Assembly: GCA_003024175.1 (NCBI GenBank)
Contig: MDYQ01000059.1
Span: 58,271-122,270 of the forward strand
Length of the DNA stretch: 64,000 bases
Source of the DNA: Planoprotostelium fungivorum
Taxonomy: Eukaryota; Evosea; Variosea; Cavosteliida; Cavosteliaceae
Direction of reading: 5' to 3'
Every line of letters begins with the position of its first letter. Position 1 is the first letter of the stretch. Of the stretch, positions 59,833 through 64,000 are shown piece by piece. A program made the position numbers and the translations under genes. The notes under the pieces are model-generated. The model did no database searches, was not told the origin of the DNA, and saw nothing but the letters and a program-made list of their open reading frames with translations.

Positions 59833-60299
59833 ATGCACTCTTCTCAACTCCTCAGAAATGAACTTGATTCTTTGGATGTTCAGCGGTTTCCACAAAACAT
59901 AACAATTGAAAAGGTGATCTCAGTGTCTCATCCTCCTGAACATCTTAGGCTAAAAAGATCGACGAAGAAGCTTCGATCATCGCGACGAAAGTGTTAGACT
60001 TCGATTCGAATGACACCAGACGTTATAGCAGCCTCACTCCCATCACGGAGACCATCATCAAATCACCACCATCCAAACCGAAAGTCACAATTCCAAAGAC
60101 ACTTCCCTCCTTCGAAGCATTGTGCGTATGACACAGTCTTCCAATTTGACACCCACCCAGCTTCCCCAAAGACGAACGAGAACCGGAAACGCGAGTCCTG
60201 ATGAACGAAAGATACGATGAGCCACCGGGAGAAGAGAGGATGCCTCACAGAAGAGAAACGTTAGACACTCTGTATCCTCACATGCGTCGAACAGAGTGA
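59833..60299 (+). CDS. Small hypothetical acidic/basic protein
   Basis: About 128 residues from three exons. Exon 1 is MHSSQLLRNELDSLDVQRFP, exon 2 AKKIDEEASIIATKVLDFDS then SLTPITETIIKSPPSKPKVT, and exon 3 FPKDEREPETRVLMNERYDE, ending PHMRRTE. Introns are GT-AG (about 35 and 43 nt) and both joins keep frame. Without the second intron the protein would stop at EALCV. Likely disordered. Not recognised. It is convergent with the p47 gene, only 47 bp apart. Confidence 0.5.
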
Positions 60300-60346
60300 T
60301 GAGAGACGATCCATTTTCCTTGCACTCGGCCTCAAAAGTTTATTCT

Positions 60347-61626
60347 CTAACTCGCCTTCTGGATGACGACGGAATTGGCGAGGCCGGAACTCTGTATAGT
60401 AATAGACTCGTCCGTGATGACCTTCTGTGGAAGAGAAGTGGAGAGATGGTATGCTCTTCCCACTCCCTTCGTCTGGTTGATGAAGCTTCGAATGTGGTAC
60501 ACTCTGTGATCCAAGTTGAACTTTCCAACCAATCGACTTCCGTCGAGCAATCGGATCTGCACCGATGTAACGGGTTTTCCTTCGTCGAGAGACTGTTCGA
60601 GTCAGCCTCTCTCTACTTGGAGTCTTGTGCTCACGTATGGATGGTCTTCGGTGGTGACGGTCACGGGAGCGGCTGTGCCCAGAGTGTGGCCGGAGCCCTC
60701 GAATGGCTTCATGGGAGGGGGAATGTAATCTTCTGTGTGTCTGTCTTTCAATCCCACATCGACTTCACCGTTTCCCATCAACTCTGGGGGCACCTCTCTA
60801 CCTTTGTCAGATGGATCGTGTGAGGTGATCACCCTTTCTCGATGCACTGGATGAACTGTCGATTGTTCGGATCATCGAAAGAGCGAAGTGGTCCGTCGTC
60901 CACGCTGAATCCGTTCTTCCAGAAAGTGATCTCGAACATCTTCTGTTTTTCGATCAGATGATGGAGAGATGTGAGGACACTCACTTGCTCTGAGACTGGA
61001 TTCGATGTGTTCTGGTTGGTACCTCCAACTCGATAAGCAGCTCCCGTGAAGGTGCTGCTCGCTGCATCCTTGGCTCCTAATCTGAAATAACTGAACAACA
61101 TGATCACTTTCTCTTGTTACCTCTTAGCGTTGTCGAACACACTGTTCTTGATGTCCTCGCTCTTTTTGGGAGCTTGCACTTGTAGCCCGCTACGTAGATG
61201 TTGGATCGTTGAATCACAATACATCATCTCACCTCTTATCCCCTCCTGTGTACCACTTTTCCGTTTTCTCATCGTCGTCGTCTTTACTTGATTGGTTATA
61301 ATCAGAGAACCCAGCGATTCCGGTTCTAATCGTAGTGAGTTGAATTATACAGTGTAGATCACCTCTTTGGTGTTGGAGCCGGTTTGGGCTGTGCCTCTGC
61401 TGACAACTTTGTTCTAGAAGGGAATAGAGAGGGGACGTTGTTCATGTTACTACTTGGTCGAGTGCTCATGAACATAGCCAATGCTAGCTATCAGAATTCA
61501 ATCAGTGCACCAATCACACACACAGACCTCTACGTCCCATTCGTTTTTTTCTAGATAATGACGGCTATCAGAATCATTGCAGCCAGTTCGCTCTTGAAAA
61601 CTCTTCAGTAGTTGCCTCTGATCCAT
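60347..61626 (-). CDS. NSFL1C: p47/NSFL1C (Shp1) cofactor of Cdc48/p97
   Basis: Adaptor that links the AAA ATPase p97 to membrane fusion and ubiquitin pathways. An N-terminal UBA-like helix bundle (FQERTGCNDSDSRHYLEKNE) is followed by a linker with KWYTGGDKR and AASSTFTGAAYRVGG, both typical of p47. The SEP domain is ITFWKNGFSVDDGPLRSFDD with NRQFIQCI, then PELMGNGEVDVGLKDRHTED and FEGSGHTLGT. The C-terminal UBX domain is VQIRLLDGSRLVGKFNLDH and ends VITDESITIQSSGLANSVV then IQKAS. All three domains are present, so length and order match the family. Several introns of 40-55 nt. Start 61626 is 107 bp from divergent MED20. Confidence 0.93.
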
Positions 61627-61732
61627 GGATGTGTGTTTGTGTGACGAAGCAAAATTCTTGCCACCAAAACCTGAATTGTGCGTTCGCGTTCTGCTTCACT
61701 GAAACCGATCAGCAGATCAGGTCATCTGCGTC

Positions 61733-62687
61733 ATGGGCGTAAAGAGGTATTCATCTATATCGTCATATCCCAGCTGATGAGAGTAGTGTGTTCCACTACC
61801 GAGTGGTGGGAACCGATACATATGCATTCACCGAGATGCAGAAGAGAATACAGCAATTGAAACCAGAAAAGGCAAGTTATCCAATGACGTATTTCGGTTC
61901 GTGATCCATAAAAGGTTGAAAAGTGGACGGTTAGCTGCGCTCTGCACTTGTCTGTTTCCAAGCAAGCAACCAATGATACGCGGGTGATTGCTTCAGTTTT
62001 CATTATTGATGACAAGATCAGGAACTATTCGTGCTCACGTTTGATGATAAGCCGCGGAAGTGCTTCCTTATGATCAAAGATTGCATCGTGGAGGCAGATA
62101 GAGATATGTCTGTATTAATGGAAAGAACAAAGTCGTACGTACCTCGCCAAGCTGTTACTATCTCGGTGAGTGCTAAGACGATGCAAACGCTGAGCTCAAG
62201 TGATTGAATGGATAGATAGGGATATCAATACCGAATCGGTGACTTCATGGTGAAGATTGGAGTAGCTCTATTGGGCAATGCAGGTAACACAAGAGGAGTC
62301 ATTGTGGAGGTGAGAGAGAGCCAAGAGGGAGAAGGAGAGCTGAATAGGGCAGATCGAGTATACACCTTGCCACCTGATCGAGATGGCGCGAGGGATATTG
62401 GAAGAGTTTACGAGTAACCTGGGTCCATTCGAAGATAACCTCACCCCCATCGGTCTCAATTTTACAGAGGTAATTCACGTCCATCTACATCGTCAGATGT
62501 CTCTCGGCTTTCATCATCTTACAAGATGTCATCATCATCTTTAGAGATGATGGACTGAAGAGAGCAGATGCACCAAGCACCAGCGGTGTACTCTCATCAA
62601 CACACGTCTTATCAATACGTGCAACTGTTCAAGAGTCTCAACGTATTGGGTTCCACTCCAACGGCACAGTCTGGTAAAAAAGAATGA
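61733..62687 (+). CDS. MED20: Mediator complex subunit 20
   Basis: Head-module subunit that binds MED8/MED18 near TBP-related folds. The spliced N-terminus is MGVKSVFHYRVVGTDTYAFT, as in MED20 (MGV start). Then ELFVLTFDDKPRKCFLMIKD, then the diagnostic GYQYRIGDFMVKIGVALLGN and TRGVIVEIEYTPCHLIEMAR, and the last helix TSYQYVQLFKSLNVLG. Seven exons. Intron 2 starts GC rather than GT (GAAAAG|GCAAGTTATC ... ATAAAAG), the only clear GC-AG intron I found in the window. The intron before GYQYR uses the second of two tandem GATAG acceptors. Confidence 0.88.
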
Positions 62688-62698
62688 AGAAATTGGTT

Positions 62699-63497
62699 TC
62701 ATTTGGAAGATTTCTTTCCCTTCAAAACGGTTCTGGCTATCGTCTGAAATACTTCGTCTGTGTTGAGGCCCGTGGCAGCGGAGGTCTCGATGAACGCCAT
62801 GCCAAGAGACTTGGCCAGCTCCTCACCCTCGCTCTTGCTCACTTGTCGCTGTTCTGTGGGATGTCAGAGTCCGAGAGCCATATTCGACTTACGCTCTAGA
62901 TCTGCCTTGTTTCCCACCAAGATCATGGGGACGTACTCCTTGTCCTTCACTCTCATAGTTCTCTCACGAAATTCTCTTCAAAGGTGTGAGTACATCTCAT
63001 CCGATTCAATGACTCACGGTACTTCTTTGAAGCTCTTCTTATCTGTAATACTATATACCTGATTCGCTTCAATACTTCAACAGTCTTCCAGTTCTCACAA
63101 TAATAAATCCTTCTCCTCCTCTCATGTAAACTTCTCGAAGTTCTATATATTCTTCCTGCCCAGCTGCATCCGGTTAGCATCCGATTTTTTTTAAGGAACC
63201 CAGCACCTGTATCGAGAATATCTAACGTGATGCTCTGCCCGTCTAGTTTCAGGTCCTTTCTATAGCTGTCCTCTATTCTAAAAGATGGGTGTCAGCGTGA
63301 CACGCCCATGATCTTTCAGAAGGAGAGGTATAAATATCTCACGTTGGGTTGTAGGTGTCGTTGAATTTAGAGTGGACGAAACGGTAGGTAATGGCAGACT
63401 TCCCCACACCTCCATTGCCTAGCATTACAACTTTAATTTCTCTCGGGGAGTTCTCTCCATCGCCCTGCTTTGATTCTGAAGAAGATGCGCAGCCCAT
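62699..63497 (-). CDS. Ras-family GTPase with N-terminal acylation signal and no CAAX box
   Basis: All G motifs are present: G1 MLGNGGVGKSAITYRFV, effector FNDTYNPTIEDSYRK (one residue from the Ras/Rap type), G3 split by an intron (DILDTA, GQEEYIELREVYMRGGEG), G4 VGNKADLE and G5 FIETSAATG. The Gly and Gln used for GTP hydrolysis are canonical. The C-terminus ends ARTVLKGKKSSK and has no CAAX cysteine. The N-terminus is instead extended by about 20 residues and begins MGCASSSESKQGDGE, a strong match to N-myristoylation plus palmitoylation sites. Six exons. It is convergent with MED20, 11 bp apart. The RapGAP at 6.6-8.7 kb is a possible regulator of this class (inference). Confidence 0.9.
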
Positions 63498-63618
63498 TGG
63501 ACGCGAGCCGTTGATGGAAACAAATAACGGGTTTGTTTTTCGCGCCGAGACATCCTATGACAGACTCGCAGGGAGAAAAAAATTCTGCGCTTTCGGTTCA
63601 AAACACAATTGAGAGGTT

Positions 63619-64000
63619 TTATTCTGTAAAGAAGTACCTGTAGTCCTCTTCTTCCTCCTTATTCTCAGCGTCTTGTGATTCTCCATCGTCTTTCTGTCTT
63701 TGTACAAGCTGAGATCGAAACATGACGGGTTTCCCAGTTCTCTTCACTGTTGGTGCCTGTGATCGCTCCAGAGCTCGTTTGATACGCAGCTCCTGCGATA
63801 CCTTCTGGACCTCAAGCTTTTCCGCCCTCAGCCGTTGACGGCGTTCTTTTTCTTTGGCCTATATATGTGTCACCGATTTTCGATCAATGGAGAAGAATCA
63901 CCTTTTCCGCATTCTGTACGTACTCTTTGGGTAAGGAATCGATCGCCTCAAACAGTTCCTCCATTCGCTTCTCGATCTGTAAAGATTGAATGAATGTCGT
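63619..64000 (-). CDS. CFAP100/CCDC37-like coiled-coil protein, C-terminal part
   Basis: Only the 3' end lies in the window; the gene continues beyond 64000. Two exons are seen: IEKRMEELFEAIDSLPKEYV, then a helical exon (AKEKERRQRLRAEKLEVQKV, QELRIKRALERSQAPTVKRT) and a terminal segment GKPVMFRSQLVQRQKDDG ending EEEEDYRYFFTE. The KRALxRSQ...PVMFRS...E-rich...YFFT pattern resembles the C-terminus of CFAP100, an axonemal protein of the modifier-of-inner-arms complex. This rests on a short stretch from memory of the family, so it is tentative. If right, the organism makes cilia. Confidence 0.5.

Overview
The window is nuclear DNA from a compact unicellular eukaryote. Coding exons are broken by many short GT-AG introns, mostly 36-60 nt, and intergenic gaps are often only 60-400 bp. 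The gene content is purely eukaryotic: SNAPc, Mediator, PARP1, p47, RapGAP, diacylglycerol kinase and an intron-bearing tRNA-Asp. The intron style, F-box/MORN proteins, long coiled coils and probable 7TM/EGF receptors would suit an amoebozoan such as a protosteloid or variosean amoeba. That placement is inference. A probable ciliary gene (CFAP100-like) at the right edge hints at a flagellate stage.

Layout. 1-11.5 kb: an edge-truncated unknown gene, SNAPC1-like, F-box/MORN, MsrB, a PH domain joined to a thioredoxin-like AhpC/TSA domain, RapGAP, and a large glycosylated type I membrane protein. 11.77 kb: tRNA-Asp(GTC) with a small intron. 12.0-19.9 kb: four tandem paralogues on the minus strand, each with signal peptide, EGF-like module and about seven membrane segments. 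Two copies share a near-identical 201-bp tract that includes an intron. 20.4-30.7 kb (plus strand): secreted GMC oxidoreductase, a coiled-coil protein of roughly 1,500 residues, a small secreted protein and a DUF455 ferritin-like protein. 30.7-43.3 kb (minus strand): an unknown nuclear-type protein, a very large protein with a glycine-rich N-terminus, a foldback element in a gene-poor gap, and PARP1. 43.6-55.7 kb: aspartate dehydrogenase-like, a membrane-anchored charged protein, a histidine phosphatase divergent from a METTL21-type methyltransferase, a C2 protein, small unknowns, a polyQ protein and gamma-glutamyltransferase. 55.9-64 kb: diacylglycerol kinase, two small unknowns, p47/NSFL1C, MED20, an unusual Ras GTPase and the CFAP100-like fragment.

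The genes do not form one pathway. Themes are transcription (SNAPC1, MED20), DNA damage and redox (PARP1, MsrB, the PH/thioredoxin-like protein, GMC oxidase, GGT), and lipid/small-GTPase signalling (DGK, RapGAP, Ras, C2, PH) beside a putative receptor array. All exon joins were made by eye, so CDS spans include introns and ends are approximate where noted.
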